Source of the DNA: Bacteroidaceae bacterium
GTDB lineage: Bacteria > Bacteroidota > Bacteroidia > Bacteroidales > Bacteroidaceae
DNA: 64,000 nt
Assembly (NCBI GenBank): GCA_017547165.1
Contig: JAFYQK010000001.1
Span: 221,422 to 285,421, forward strand
Reading direction: 5' to 3'
Made by a program: the position numbers and the translations under genes. Below the pieces are notes generated by a model that did not search any database, was not told where the DNA came from, and saw nothing but the letters and a program-made list of their open reading frames with translations. Shown here piece by piece: positions 36,397 through 45,377 of this stretch; positions within the stretch are counted from its first letter, which is position 1; each line of letters starts with the position of its first letter.

Positions 36397-37461
36397 TTAT
36401 TTGTTGAGCAGATTTATTTGTTGGCGTACACTTTCCTCATGTATGCTCTCAAAGATTTTCTTAATACATTCTGCTTCAATGCCTTTGAGCGAACCTTGTG
36501 CTGCGCGTTTGTCCAGAATCTCACTATAACGTTTAGTTTGTACAATGGTCATGCCCTTGTCGCGCTTATATGCACCAATTTCTCTAGATATGCCCATGCG
36601 TTTGGCCAAGAGGTCGATGAGTTCATTGTCAATCTCGTCAATGGCTTTTCGCAAGGTACTGAGTGAGGCGGTTAGGTCTACATTTTCGCGGATGATGAGC
36701 ATAGAGAGTATGTAATCAAGAACTTCTGGCGTTACTTGTTGTGAGGCATCGCTCCATGCCTTGTCGGGGTCGCAATGACTTTCGACCATCAGACCATCCA
36801 TACCAAGGTCCATAGCTTGTTGGCATAGGGACGCAATAAGATCGCGACGACCGCTGATGTGGCTTGGGTCGTTCACAATTGGGAGTGAAGGCATGCGGCG
36901 GTGTAGTTCTATGGGAATCTGCCACATAGGTATGTTGCGGTACAGTTTTTTCTCATAGCTGGTGAAACCGCGGTGTATGGCTCCCAAACGTTTTATCCCC
37001 GCACCATTGAGACGTTCCAGAGCACCAATCCAAAGCTCAAGGTCGGGGTTAACTGGATTTTTGACCAAGACGGGTATGTCCACTCCTTTTAGTGCATCTG
37101 CAACTGATTGCATAGCAAAAGGGTTTGCTGTGGTCCTGGCTCCAATCCACAGTAGGTCGATGCCATATTTCAAAGCCAGTTCTACATGTTCTGCTGTTGC
37201 AACCTCGGTGGCCGTCATCATGCCAGTTTCCTGTTTTGCCTGTTGCATCCATGGCAATGCCTTTTCTCCATTGCCTTCGAATCCACCTGGTTTTGTGCGT
37301 GGCTTCCATATGCCTGCTCGGAATATGCGAAAACCTTTACCTGCCAACTGTTTGGCGGTGTTGATTACCTGGTCTTCTGTTTCTGCAGAACATGGACCTG
37401 CGATTACGAATGGTCTTTCGCTATTGCTGGGTAGGTTTAGTGGCTGTAAATTTAATTCCAT
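36397..37461 (-). CDS. Bifunctional DAHP synthase / chorismate mutase type II
   Basis: 354 residues. The N-terminal part is a KDPG-aldolase-related (type I-beta) DAHP synthase: FVIAGPCSAETEDQV, GIWKPRTKPGGFEG, VVNDPSHISGRRD and VESHCDPDKAWSDA. From about 265 a chorismate mutase AroQ domain follows (LSTLRKAIDEIDNELIDLLAKRMG). It makes the first shikimate-pathway product and rearranges chorismate to prephenate, a fusion typical of Bacteroidota. The mutase domain probably provides feedback control by prephenate or tyrosine/phenylalanine. Confidence 0.92.
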   Translation of the reverse strand: MELNLQPLNLPSNSERPFVIAGPCSAETEDQVINTAKQLAGKGFRIFRAGIWKPRTKPGGFEGNGEKALPWMQQAKQETGMMTATEVATAEHVELALKYGIDLLWIGARTTANPFAMQSVADALKGVDIPVLVKNPVNPDLELWIGALERLNGAGIKRLGAIHRGFTSYEKKLYRNIPMWQIPIELHRRMPSLPIVNDPSHISGRRDLIASLCQQAMDLGMDGLMVESHCDPDKAWSDASQQVTPEVLDYILSMLIIRENVDLTASLSTLRKAIDEIDNELIDLLAKRMGISREIGAYKRDKGMTIVQTKRYSEILDKRAAQGSLKGIEAECIKKIFESIHEESVRQQINLLNK

Positions 37462-37522
37462 ATTATGATTATTGTGGTGTTTTAGTCCTTATTTAGAATA
37501 TTAAATGTAAAAGAGACTATTT

Positions 37523-38692
37523 TTATGTCCATTTTACGGCCTTTATTCTTTCGATAGCTTCCTTGAATTTGCTATCCTTGGCACAAAGACTGATGCGAAT
37601 ATATCTGTCTCCGTTGGAACCAAAAATAAATCCAGGTGTGATGAAAACCCTTGCTTCGTGAAGAACGCGCTCAGTCAGCTCTTCAACATTGGTGTATGCT
37701 TCTGGTATCTTCCCCCAAAGAAACATTCCTACCTGTTTTGAATCGTAGGTGCAATTCAGGATGCTCATAATCTCCTCGGCCATTGCGCGTCGTTTGGCAT
37801 AGGTGTTTATGTTGGTCTCTGTGTGCCACTGATCGCTGTTGTTATATGCTTCTGCTGCAGCCAGTTGTAGAGGGCGGAATGTTCCGCTGTCAATGTTGCT
37901 TTTTACTTTCAGAATCCAGGATATGAATTCACTGTTTGTCGCAAGCATTCCTACACGCCATCCTGGCATATTGTGGCTCTTTGACATAGAATTGAACTCG
38001 ATGCAACAATCTTTTGCTCCAGGAATTTGAAGTAGACTCAGTTTCTCGTCTTGGTTGAGGATGAATGAATAAGGATTATCATTAACAATGACGATATTGT
38101 GACGTTTGCCAAATTGTACAAGTTTTTCAAATGTTTCTCGACAAGCTCTGCTACCAGTTGGCATATTGGGATAGTTGGTCCACATTAGCTTAATGCCTGT
38201 TAGGTCCATGCTTTCAAGTTGCTTGAAATTCGGTTGCCAACCGTTTTCTGCGGTTAGGTCGTAATTAACTACCTGTGCTCCAAGCAGTCGACTGAGTGAT
38301 GTGTATGTTGGATATCCGGGGTTGGGTACGAGTACACTATCTCCAGGATTAACAAAAGCCAAGGTTACATGCAATATGCCCTCTTTTGAACCAATTAGAG
38401 GTTGTATCTCATTTGTTGGATTTAACTTGACATTGTACCAACGCTTGTAGAACTCTGCCATAGCCTCTCTGAGTTGTGGAATGCCACTCGTCGGTTGGTA
38501 ACCATGCGCTTCTTGATTCCTGGCTTCACGACAAAGTGTTTCTATGGTCTCTTCTGAGGGAGGCATATCTGGACTGCCTATGGCCAGAGAGATTATATCT
38601 TTCCCCTGAGAGTTGAGCATGGCAACCTCTTTGAGTTTGCGCGAAAAGTAGTATTCGTTAACGGAATTTAGTCTGTGGGCCGGTTGTATCAT
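37523..38692 (-). CDS. PLP-dependent aminotransferase, class I/II (aromatic amino acid type)
   Basis: 389 residues. Fold-type I aminotransferase with VLVPNPGYPTYTSL, WTNYPNMPTGSRA, VNDNPYSFIL and the PLP-lysine in NSMSKSHNMPGWRVGM (Lys near 235). Position between prephenate dehydratase and DAHP synthase points to transamination of phenylpyruvate and 4-hydroxyphenylpyruvate. The sequence also resembles LL-diaminopimelate aminotransferases, so context is the main argument. Confidence 0.88.
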   Translation of the reverse strand: MIQPAHRLNSVNEYYFSRKLKEVAMLNSQGKDIISLAIGSPDMPPSEETIETLCREARNQEAHGYQPTSGIPQLREAMAEFYKRWYNVKLNPTNEIQPLIGSKEGILHVTLAFVNPGDSVLVPNPGYPTYTSLSRLLGAQVVNYDLTAENGWQPNFKQLESMDLTGIKLMWTNYPNMPTGSRACRETFEKLVQFGKRHNIVIVNDNPYSFILNQDEKLSLLQIPGAKDCCIEFNSMSKSHNMPGWRVGMLATNSEFISWILKVKSNIDSGTFRPLQLAAAEAYNNSDQWHTETNINTYAKRRAMAEEIMSILNCTYDSKQVGMFLWGKIPEAYTNVEELTERVLHEARVFITPGFIFGSNGDRYIRISLCAKDSKFKEAIERIKAVKWT

Positions 38693-38716
38693 GGCATGAT
38701 GCTTGGTGCAAAGGGA

Positions 38717-39562
38717 TTATAGTGTTTGTTCACCATCAATATAAATACCCAAATTTTTTAATTCTCTTGTCAAAGGAGTGATGGCATTGATGGCTTGATT
38801 GAGACGTTGTATATCTTGGAAAATAACATCAATATAAAACATATATTGCCATTCTTTGCCGATTATGGGTAGAGATTGAATTTTTGTCAGGTTCAGTTTG
38901 TAGAACGATAGAACCGATAAAATTGCAGAAAGTGAACCTTCTTCGTGAGGAAGAGTAAAAACCAGTGTTGATTTATTCGCTTTAGTGATGTCGCGCAGTT
39001 TTTCTGCCTTTTCTTGGTTTGCAAGGACAAGAAAACGAGTGAAATTGTGTTTGTTCGTTTCGATGCCTTCATACAGGATCTTAAGACCATAGGTTGTAGC
39101 CGTATCTTTATGACAAATGGCTGCATGACCTCTAAGATTATTTCTGCTAATATTTTCTGCTGCGCCAGCAGTATCTGCAACTTCCACAACCTTAAAAGAG
39201 GGATGTGCTTCTAAAAAAGCGCGACATTGCATCAATGCTACTGGGTGTGAATTTACTTCTGTAATGTCATCAATGTTGTCTTCTGGCAGACACATAATGC
39301 TGTGTTGTATGCGTAGCTTGTGTTCGCCAATAATGGTGCTTCCGGAATCGCGCAATAATTCGTAGTTGTGTAGGAGCGAACCTGCAATGGTGTTTTCAAT
39401 GGCAACTAATGCAATAATTTCGGAATCCTGTTTCATCGCATTAAAAACTTCCTCAAATGTATTGCATTGTATTAGCTCAATGTCTTCGTTTGCGAAGAAC
39501 CTTTGCGATGTGATATCGTGGAAGGAACCTCTGATACCTTGTATTGCAACTTTCTTTTTCAT
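38717..39562 (-). CDS. pheA: Prephenate dehydratase
   Basis: 281 residues. Converts prephenate to phenylpyruvate. Catalytic domain (1-185): VAIQGIRGSFHDITSQRFF, VAIENTIAGSLLHNYELL, and NFTRFLVLA (Thr-Arg-Phe). An ACT regulatory domain (about 200-275) has HEEGSLSAILSVLSF and LTKIQSLPIIGKEWQYMFY and should bind phenylalanine. First gene of the operon pheA - aminotransferase - DAHPS/CM - tyrA - phosphoesterase, with TACCTTTG just upstream. Confidence 0.93.
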   Translation of the reverse strand: MKKKVAIQGIRGSFHDITSQRFFANEDIELIQCNTFEEVFNAMKQDSEIIALVAIENTIAGSLLHNYELLRDSGSTIIGEHKLRIQHSIMCLPEDNIDDITEVNSHPVALMQCRAFLEAHPSFKVVEVADTAGAAENISRNNLRGHAAICHKDTATTYGLKILYEGIETNKHNFTRFLVLANQEKAEKLRDITKANKSTLVFTLPHEEGSLSAILSVLSFYKLNLTKIQSLPIIGKEWQYMFYIDVIFQDIQRLNQAINAITPLTRELKNLGIYIDGEQTL

Positions 39563-39570
39563 ATCGTAAG

Positions 39571-39578
39571 CAAAGGTA
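39571..39578 (-). promoter_or_regulatory. -7 element of the phenylalanine/tyrosine operon
   Basis: TACCTTTG on the minus strand, 9 bp before the pheA ATG. The leader would be nearly absent, arguing against an attenuator here. Confidence 0.5.
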
Positions 39579-39654
39579 TAGTTTTTTGTTCGTACCAGTA
39601 CTTTTCTACCAATAAAAAAGAAATATATTCGGTATTTGGGTAGAAATAGTACCT

Positions 39655-39858
39655 TTATTTGTTGAACTCTCCGTTAATATTTTCAACAATTGACGGATCG
39701 ATACTTACAGCCTCCTTTAAATCTTCCAATGCTCCCTTTTTATCACCTATTATCATTTTCAGTCTTCCGCGCTCTTTTAGTATATTTGCATTTGGTCCAT
39801 CCTTTGTTAATTCGGCATCCATAGCTGCTATCATTGCCGCTATTATATTTTTTTCCAT
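39655..39858 (-). CDS. Small TPR-like protein
   Basis: 67 residues from ATG 39858, which follows the upstream stop by one base. LKERGRLKMIIGDKKGALEDLKEAV matches a tetratricopeptide-type helix pair. Too short for more than one or two repeats. Co-transcribed with the nucleosidase-like gene; function unknown. Confidence 0.65.
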   Translation of the reverse strand: MEKNIIAAMIAAMDAELTKDGPNANILKERGRLKMIIGDKKGALEDLKEAVSIDPSIVENINGEFNK

Positions 39859-39859
39859 A

Positions 39860-40582
39860 TTAGTCAATGTTTGTAAGATAATCAATAACTCTAGTATTTG
39901 CTTTTTTAAGTGCTTGACTTGCTAATGCAAGGTTTTTGCTGAATTCTTCAAAAGTTTCCGCACCACTATCGCACAGATCGGTTACACTCTTGACAAAAAG
40001 GATAGGGGTGTTCAAAAGAGAGCAAACGAATGCAACAGCTGCACCTTCCATATCTTTCAGTTCACCTTTATTTTCCTTTATGATTGACAAATCGCATGGT
40101 TGCATATCAAGTGAAGAACCAGTTGTAACTTTTCCCATTGGCATTTTCAATTCTTGAGCGAGTTGTGAAGCTTTGTCCCATACGGGATAGTTGCCAAGAG
40201 CTTGTGTTCCCCATTGGTCATCTCCGGGGACACGACGGTCGTGAAACATACATCCATTGCCGATGTAGACCTTGGCTATGCTTGCTCCGTTTTCGAGAAA
40301 GGCTCCGCATGTGCCGCTATTGATAACAATGTCAGGATGGATGCGCTCAATGGCGGCCAATGTTGCAACAGAGGCAGCCTCGCAACCTACAAGATCACTG
40401 CCATGTTGTTGGCCATTTAGAACAACATTTAAGACGGATTCCTTTCCGTTGTTGTTTGTTATAGTGGTGCGATATAGCTTACATGGCAAGGGATAGAAAA
40501 AATTATTTACTTCTTCTACACCGTAGTGCTCAATGAAAGGTTGTGCTTCAGCTTGCATAGCTATGATATAAAGTATGTTCAT
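39860..40582 (-). CDS. MTA/SAH nucleosidase-like protein (PNP/UDP superfamily)
   Basis: 240 residues. Nucleoside-cleaving fold: LYIIAMQAEAQPFIEHYG at the start, VINSGTCGAF near 90, and MEGAAVAFVCSLLNTPILFVKSVTDLCD with the purine-binding Met-Glu-Gly and catalytic Asp. Likely cleaves 5'-methylthioadenosine or S-adenosylhomocysteine; a futalosine hydrolase role is possible. TAACTTTG at 40627-40620 is its -7 element, back to back with the antiporter promoter. Confidence 0.82.
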   Translation of the reverse strand: MNILYIIAMQAEAQPFIEHYGVEEVNNFFYPLPCKLYRTTITNNNGKESVLNVVLNGQQHGSDLVGCEAASVATLAAIERIHPDIVINSGTCGAFLENGASIAKVYIGNGCMFHDRRVPGDDQWGTQALGNYPVWDKASQLAQELKMPMGKVTTGSSLDMQPCDLSIIKENKGELKDMEGAAVAFVCSLLNTPILFVKSVTDLCDSGAETFEEFSKNLALASQALKKANTRVIDYLTNID

Positions 40583-40619
40583 CTCTCAATTTATATTAAT
40601 AAGGTGTGTTTATTTATGA

Positions 40620-40627
40620 CAAAGTTA
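40620..40627 (-). promoter_or_regulatory. -7 element of the nucleosidase-like gene
   Basis: TAACTTTG on the minus strand, 38 bp upstream of the ATG. Confidence 0.5.
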
Positions 40628-40670
40628 AGAAAAGATATTCTTAATTAAGTAACTAATGGTGGAAAAATAG

Positions 40671-40678
40671 TATCTTTG
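40671..40678 (+). promoter_or_regulatory. -7 element of the antiporter/O-acetylation operon
   Basis: TATCTTTG, 30 bp before the antiporter ATG; divergent from the preceding element. Confidence 0.5.
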
Positions 40679-40708
40679 CAGATGTTTGTTTAAAAAAATA
40701 AGAAGACT

Positions 40709-42163
40709 ATGATATTTACTGCTGAAAACATCCTTTTGATAGGCTCGATACTTATTTTCTTTAGTATCGTTATTAGTAAGACAGGTTACCGTTTTGGTAT
40801 CCCTACCTTGTTGTTGTTCCTTGTTGTTGGTATGCTTTTTGGCAGTGATGGTCTTGGATTGCAGTTTGATAGTGCCAAGCAGGCTCAATTTATAGGTTGC
40901 ATAGCTTTAAGTATTATATTGTTTACTGGTGGTATGGATACCAAGATCAGGGATATCAAACCAGTAATTACCCAGGGTATGCTACTTTCTACTGCTGGTG
41001 TTCTTCTGACAACAGTGCTTACAGGTAGTTTTATTTATTGGTTGTCGGGATTTACCGATATGAATATCGCTATGCCAGTGCTCACTTGCATGTTATTGGC
41101 GGCTACAATGTCTTCAACCGATTCGGCTTCGGTGTTTAGTCTTTTGAGGTCACAAAAAATGAATCTGAAGGAGAATCTTAAGCCAATGCTTGAATTGGAG
41201 AGCGGTAGTAACGATCCAATGGCTTATATGTTAACAATTGCTTTGATACAAGTGATTGCCAGTGGTAGCGGTTTCAGTGTCGGAGCACTTGTCAAGGACT
41301 TGCTGATACAGTTTGTAGTGGGTGGTGTAATGGGTTATGCGATTGGTAGATTGGCCGTGTGGCTTGTCAATAAGATAAATCTTACAAATAGCTCGCTGTA
41401 CCCAATATTATTATTAAGTTTCGTATTTATAACATTTACGGCCACAAATTTGATGCATGGAAATGGCTATCTTGCGGTTTATATACTTGGCGTAGTAGTG
41501 GGTAATGCACGATTGGTTTTCCGTAAGGAGATAAACACTTTCATGAATGGTTTGACATGGTTCTTCCAAATTGTAATGTTCCTGTCTTTAGGTTTGTTGG
41601 TTAATCCCCATGAGATGTTTGATGTAACCATAGCGGCAGTTTTAATAAGTGTGTTTATGGTTTTTGTCGCACGTCCATTAAGCGTAGCATTATGTTTGTT
41701 GCCATTCCGCAATATGAGTCTAAAGGCTAAGTGTTTTGTCTCTTGGGTGGGCTTGCGTGGAGCTGTTCCCATAATATTTGCGACATATCCTGTAGTGGCA
41801 GAAATTCCTGGTTCTAAGGTGATTTTCAATATCGTTTTCTTCATTACGTTGATATCTTTGATTTTCCAGGGAATGACCATCGCTTCGGTAGCTCGTTGGT
41901 TGAAGTTGGACTTGCCTCAGGAGAAGGAAGGTAATGACTTTGGGGTTGAGATTCCTGAGGAGATAGATAGTCAATTGACCGACGTAACCCTTACAGCAGA
42001 GATGCTAGAGGATGGCAATCGTTTGATGGATATGCATATTGCTCCAGGTACGCTGGTAATGCTTGTAAAGCGTGGTAAGGAGTTTATGATTCCAAATGGT
42101 CGTATGGAACTGAAGGTAGGCGACAAATTGCTATATATTTCTGAAAACAAGAAGGAGGAATAA
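40709..42163 (+). CDS. CPA1-family potassium/proton antiporter (CvrA/NhaP2-like)
   Basis: 484 residues. About 12-13 membrane helices (1-400) with the family blocks RFGIPTLLLFLVVGMLFGSDG, AATMSSTDSASVFSLLR (ion-binding Asp region) and LESGSNDPMAYML, then a cytosolic TrkA_C-type domain (about 415-484: MHIAPGTLVMLVKRGKEF). Exchanges K+ or Na+ for protons at the inner membrane. It ends 3 bp before the MBOAT gene, so the three plus-strand genes are probably one transcript. Confidence 0.88.
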   Translation: MIFTAENILLIGSILIFFSIVISKTGYRFGIPTLLLFLVVGMLFGSDGLGLQFDSAKQAQFIGCIALSIILFTGGMDTKIRDIKPVITQGMLLSTAGVLLTTVLTGSFIYWLSGFTDMNIAMPVLTCMLLAATMSSTDSASVFSLLRSQKMNLKENLKPMLELESGSNDPMAYMLTIALIQVIASGSGFSVGALVKDLLIQFVVGGVMGYAIGRLAVWLVNKINLTNSSLYPILLLSFVFITFTATNLMHGNGYLAVYILGVVVGNARLVFRKEINTFMNGLTWFFQIVMFLSLGLLVNPHEMFDVTIAAVLISVFMVFVARPLSVALCLLPFRNMSLKAKCFVSWVGLRGAVPIIFATYPVVAEIPGSKVIFNIVFFITLISLIFQGMTIASVARWLKLDLPQEKEGNDFGVEIPEEIDSQLTDVTLTAEMLEDGNRLMDMHIAPGTLVMLVKRGKEFMIPNGRMELKVGDKLLYISENKKEE

Positions 42164-42166
42164 AGT

Positions 42167-43654
42167 ATGGTGTTCTCTGACCTGTTCTTCTTGTTTGTGT
42201 TTCTGCCATTGTTTTTTGGCAGTTACATGTTAGCAACTTTTGTAGACAAGAAGATTTTTTCGTCGTATAAATGTCGAAACACCACATTGGTTGTCGCCTC
42301 ATTGCTATTCTATGCCTGGGGGGAACCTGTGTATGTGTTTTTGATGCTCGGACTTGTGTTGATGAACTTCTATGTTGGAAGAATCATTGACTCTGATACA
42401 CCTCACCGTAGGTTGGTGCTTAATGTCGGCGTGATTCTTAATGTTTTGGCATTAGGTGTGTTTAAATATGCGTCGCTTACAGCAACCACATTGACTTTGT
42501 TAGGCTTCCATATGCCTGATCCAAGAATCGCTCTTCCTATCGGCATCAGTTTCTATATCTTCCAAAGTATATCCTATCTTATTGATGTGTACAAGAAGGA
42601 AAGTCCATCGCAACGTAATTTCATGGATCTTCTTCTTTACATAAGCATGTTTCCTCAGCTTATTGCTGGTCCGATTGTCAGATATGGTACTATAGCAAGC
42701 GAGATACATGACAGAAAGGTCTGCATGCGCGATATGGCTGATGGCATCTTCCGTTTTATATATGGTTTGGGTAAGAAGGTTATCATTGCCAATCAGATGA
42801 GTATTGTTGCAGAACAGTTTCTCGTGAATGGTTTTGAGAGTTGCACCACAACTGGTGCATGGATTGGTATTCTGGCATATTCTCTTCAAGTATACTTTGA
42901 TTTCTCTGGTTATTCTGATATGGCAATAGGTATAGGCAGGTGTCTTGGTTTCCATTTCAACGAGAACTTCCGTCATCCATATTGCTGTAACTCAATCACT
43001 GACTTCTGGCATAGGTGGCACATTTCTTTGGGAAGTTTCTTCCGTGATTATGTTTATATTCCTTTAGGAGGTAATAGACGTCATCAGTGGTTCAATATTC
43101 TTGCTACTTGGTTTTTGACAGGTTTTTGGCATGGTGCAAGCTGGAACTTTGCATGCTGGGGTTTGTATTTTGGAGTAATATTGCTTTTCGAGAAATATAC
43201 TTTGATGAAGAGTGTTGGTTCGCCATTACCAACGCCTGACGCCAAGGGCAGACCAAGGTATCGGAAGGTTATGGATTATATACCATCACCATTGCTGCAC
43301 ATTTATGCAATGGGACTTGTCACTTTAGGTAGAGGGTTGTTCTACTTTACAGATTTTGCCCAGATGAAGATATTTTTTGTGAAAGCTTTTGGTGGTGCGG
43401 AAGAACTACATTCATATGTAAGCATAACGGCCATAACCGACCACTTCTGGCTTTGGGTTATTGCTATCTTGTTCTGTATGCCTGTCCGTCAATGGTGTTA
43501 TAATCATCTGGTGCAGTTGGTTGGCGAAGAGAGTCAGGTGGCAAGGAGTGTCGTATTCCTTTCGCGCACAGTTCTTTCTGTTGTCATCATGCTCATTAGT
43601 GTGACATTGCTGATAGGAGAGACAAACAATCCATTTATCTATACACGCTTTTAA
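42167..43654 (+). CDS. MBOAT family O-acyltransferase (AlgI-like)
   Basis: 495 residues, about ten membrane helices. Motifs: ALPIGISFYIFQSISYLID, DFWHRWHISLGSFFRDYVYI, and the catalytic His block LTGFWHGASWNF. Moves an acetyl group across the inner membrane for addition to an exported polysaccharide. The DHHW protein 12 bp downstream is its usual partner; the acetylated glycan here is not known. Confidence 0.9.
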   Translation: MVFSDLFFLFVFLPLFFGSYMLATFVDKKIFSSYKCRNTTLVVASLLFYAWGEPVYVFLMLGLVLMNFYVGRIIDSDTPHRRLVLNVGVILNVLALGVFKYASLTATTLTLLGFHMPDPRIALPIGISFYIFQSISYLIDVYKKESPSQRNFMDLLLYISMFPQLIAGPIVRYGTIASEIHDRKVCMRDMADGIFRFIYGLGKKVIIANQMSIVAEQFLVNGFESCTTTGAWIGILAYSLQVYFDFSGYSDMAIGIGRCLGFHFNENFRHPYCCNSITDFWHRWHISLGSFFRDYVYIPLGGNRRHQWFNILATWFLTGFWHGASWNFACWGLYFGVILLFEKYTLMKSVGSPLPTPDAKGRPRYRKVMDYIPSPLLHIYAMGLVTLGRGLFYFTDFAQMKIFFVKAFGGAEELHSYVSITAITDHFWLWVIAILFCMPVRQWCYNHLVQLVGEESQVARSVVFLSRTVLSVVIMLISVTLLIGETNNPFIYTRF

Positions 43655-43666
43655 TATAGGATAACA

Positions 43667-45235
43667 ATGAAATTGGATAAGATTTATGTTATACTGACAA
43701 CTATTGTCTTTCTTTCTTTTGCAATAGTTTTCGATACTTTTCCCCGACCTCGCTATTCTGAATTGGAAAAGCGGGATCTTGCATTGTTTCCTAATTTTAC
43801 AACAGATAGTTTGTGGAGTGGTGATTTTGCAGAAGCTGTAAGTGCTTGGTTTTCTGACTCTCAACCATATCGAGACCGTTTTATGACATTCTCTTTGATG
43901 CTTGAGGATTGGGCTAAATTAAAGACGGGTGAGGATAATGTCACTTTTCATGCCTCTACCGAAACTCTTGCCGACTTCTCAATAGAGGAGAGTACTTCTT
44001 CTGACGAGGGTAACGAAGATGAACGTAATCCGAAGCAATATGTAAACGAACTAACTGCTAATGAAAAAGCTAAGGTATCCAATGCTGGTATTGTAATAGT
44101 CGGTGGAGAAGGCAAGGTGAGAGCTTTGATGTGCTTTGGTGGTACTGATAAATCCGGTACACCATATGCCAATGTATGTAATAAATATAAGAGAACTTTT
44201 CCTGATATTAATATATATTGTATGATTGTTCCATCTGCTGCTGCTTACTATATGCCAGAGAAGGTGAAACGTATGAGTAAGGATCAGTCAGTAACGCTCC
44301 GCAATATATATTCGCATCTTGATTCTTTAGTTTATGTTGTAGATGTTTATTCCGAACTTGCCAAGCATGCGGAAGAGAATATATATCTACGTACCGACCA
44401 TCATTGGTCTCCTCTCGGAGCATATTATGCCGCAAAAAAGTTTGCGGAGGTAGCTGGAGTTCCTTTTCATGATATTAAAGAAAAGGAATACTATAGAACG
44501 GATACCATACAACGTTTTGTGGGGTCAATGTATGGATATAGTAAGGATATATCTGTGAAGAAGTCACCTGAAGACTTCATTTATTACACCCCGCTCAAAG
44601 CAAAGTACGAAGCGACATTTGTCAATTATGATGTTGATGAGAATTACCAGGTTGTAGGTGTAGGACGTCCACATAAAGAGGAGTTTTTCAAGAAGTTCCG
44701 CAATGGTAGTTCTATGGCATATAGCACTTTCATGGGGGGGGATACTAAACTGACACAGGTTCGCACAGATGTTAGCAATGGTCGACGTTTGATTATTCTG
44801 AAAGACAGTTATGGCAATGCACTTCCAGGTTACCTTTTCTATTCATTTGAAGAGATTCATGTTATAGACGGTCGTTATTTCACTCACAATATGAAGGAGT
44901 ATGTAAAAAAGAATAAGATTACAGACATACTTTTTGCTAACAATATATTCCAGGCATGCGGAGGTCGTTATCGTGCATATGATTTCTTCTTAAATATGCC
45001 AGAAGGATGTACGAATAATCCCAGCACAGCTTTCTTTAAGGAACGCGCAGAGGAACTTAGTATGAGTGAATCAGATTCTCTTGTAGCATCGCATAAAGAT
45101 AATCCTGTAAATGTAGGGTCAAATACAACATCGGTTAGCGATGCTGATAGTATGAGTAGATCTACGCAAACAATTGCCACTTCTGTGTTAGATAATGATG
45201 CATTAGATAAGCAAGATTCGTTGATTGCTCAATAA
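43667..45235 (+). CDS. DHHW/AlgX-type SGNH acetyltransferase partner
   Basis: 522 residues. One N-terminal membrane helix (5-25), then a periplasmic SGNH-like domain with YLRTDHHWSPLGAYYAAKKFA (DHHW motif near 245) and a nucleophile region LIILKDSYGNALPGYL (Ser near 385). Completes transfer of acetate supplied by the MBOAT protein. An acidic Ser/Glu-rich insert lies at about 108-122, and the last 70 residues are low-complexity and Ser/Asp-rich, atypical for the family. Confidence 0.85.
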   Translation: MKLDKIYVILTTIVFLSFAIVFDTFPRPRYSELEKRDLALFPNFTTDSLWSGDFAEAVSAWFSDSQPYRDRFMTFSLMLEDWAKLKTGEDNVTFHASTETLADFSIEESTSSDEGNEDERNPKQYVNELTANEKAKVSNAGIVIVGGEGKVRALMCFGGTDKSGTPYANVCNKYKRTFPDINIYCMIVPSAAAYYMPEKVKRMSKDQSVTLRNIYSHLDSLVYVVDVYSELAKHAEENIYLRTDHHWSPLGAYYAAKKFAEVAGVPFHDIKEKEYYRTDTIQRFVGSMYGYSKDISVKKSPEDFIYYTPLKAKYEATFVNYDVDENYQVVGVGRPHKEEFFKKFRNGSSMAYSTFMGGDTKLTQVRTDVSNGRRLIILKDSYGNALPGYLFYSFEEIHVIDGRYFTHNMKEYVKKNKITDILFANNIFQACGGRYRAYDFFLNMPEGCTNNPSTAFFKERAEELSMSESDSLVASHKDNPVNVGSNTTSVSDADSMSRSTQTIATSVLDNDALDKQDSLIAQ

Positions 45236-45260
45236 TTCATATTTTGAAATACAGGCTCAT

Positions 45261-45353
45261 AGTTTCTGTGGATTCAAAACATCGTAATGTTTACGCATAG
45301 ACAAAGTAAAGTTTCTGTCCATTCATAGTAATGTTTGATGCTTGACAAAGTAA
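45261..45353 (+). repeat. Imperfect tandem duplication in the gap before the radical SAM gene
   Basis: Two units, 45261-45309 and 45310-45353. Both open with AGTTTCTGT, contain GTAATGTTT and end GACAAAGTAA; the second is 5 bp shorter. Not coding; lies in the only promoter space of the next gene. Confidence 0.6.
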
Positions 45354-45377
45354 TGAATTTAGTTGCTTGTTCTTGAA

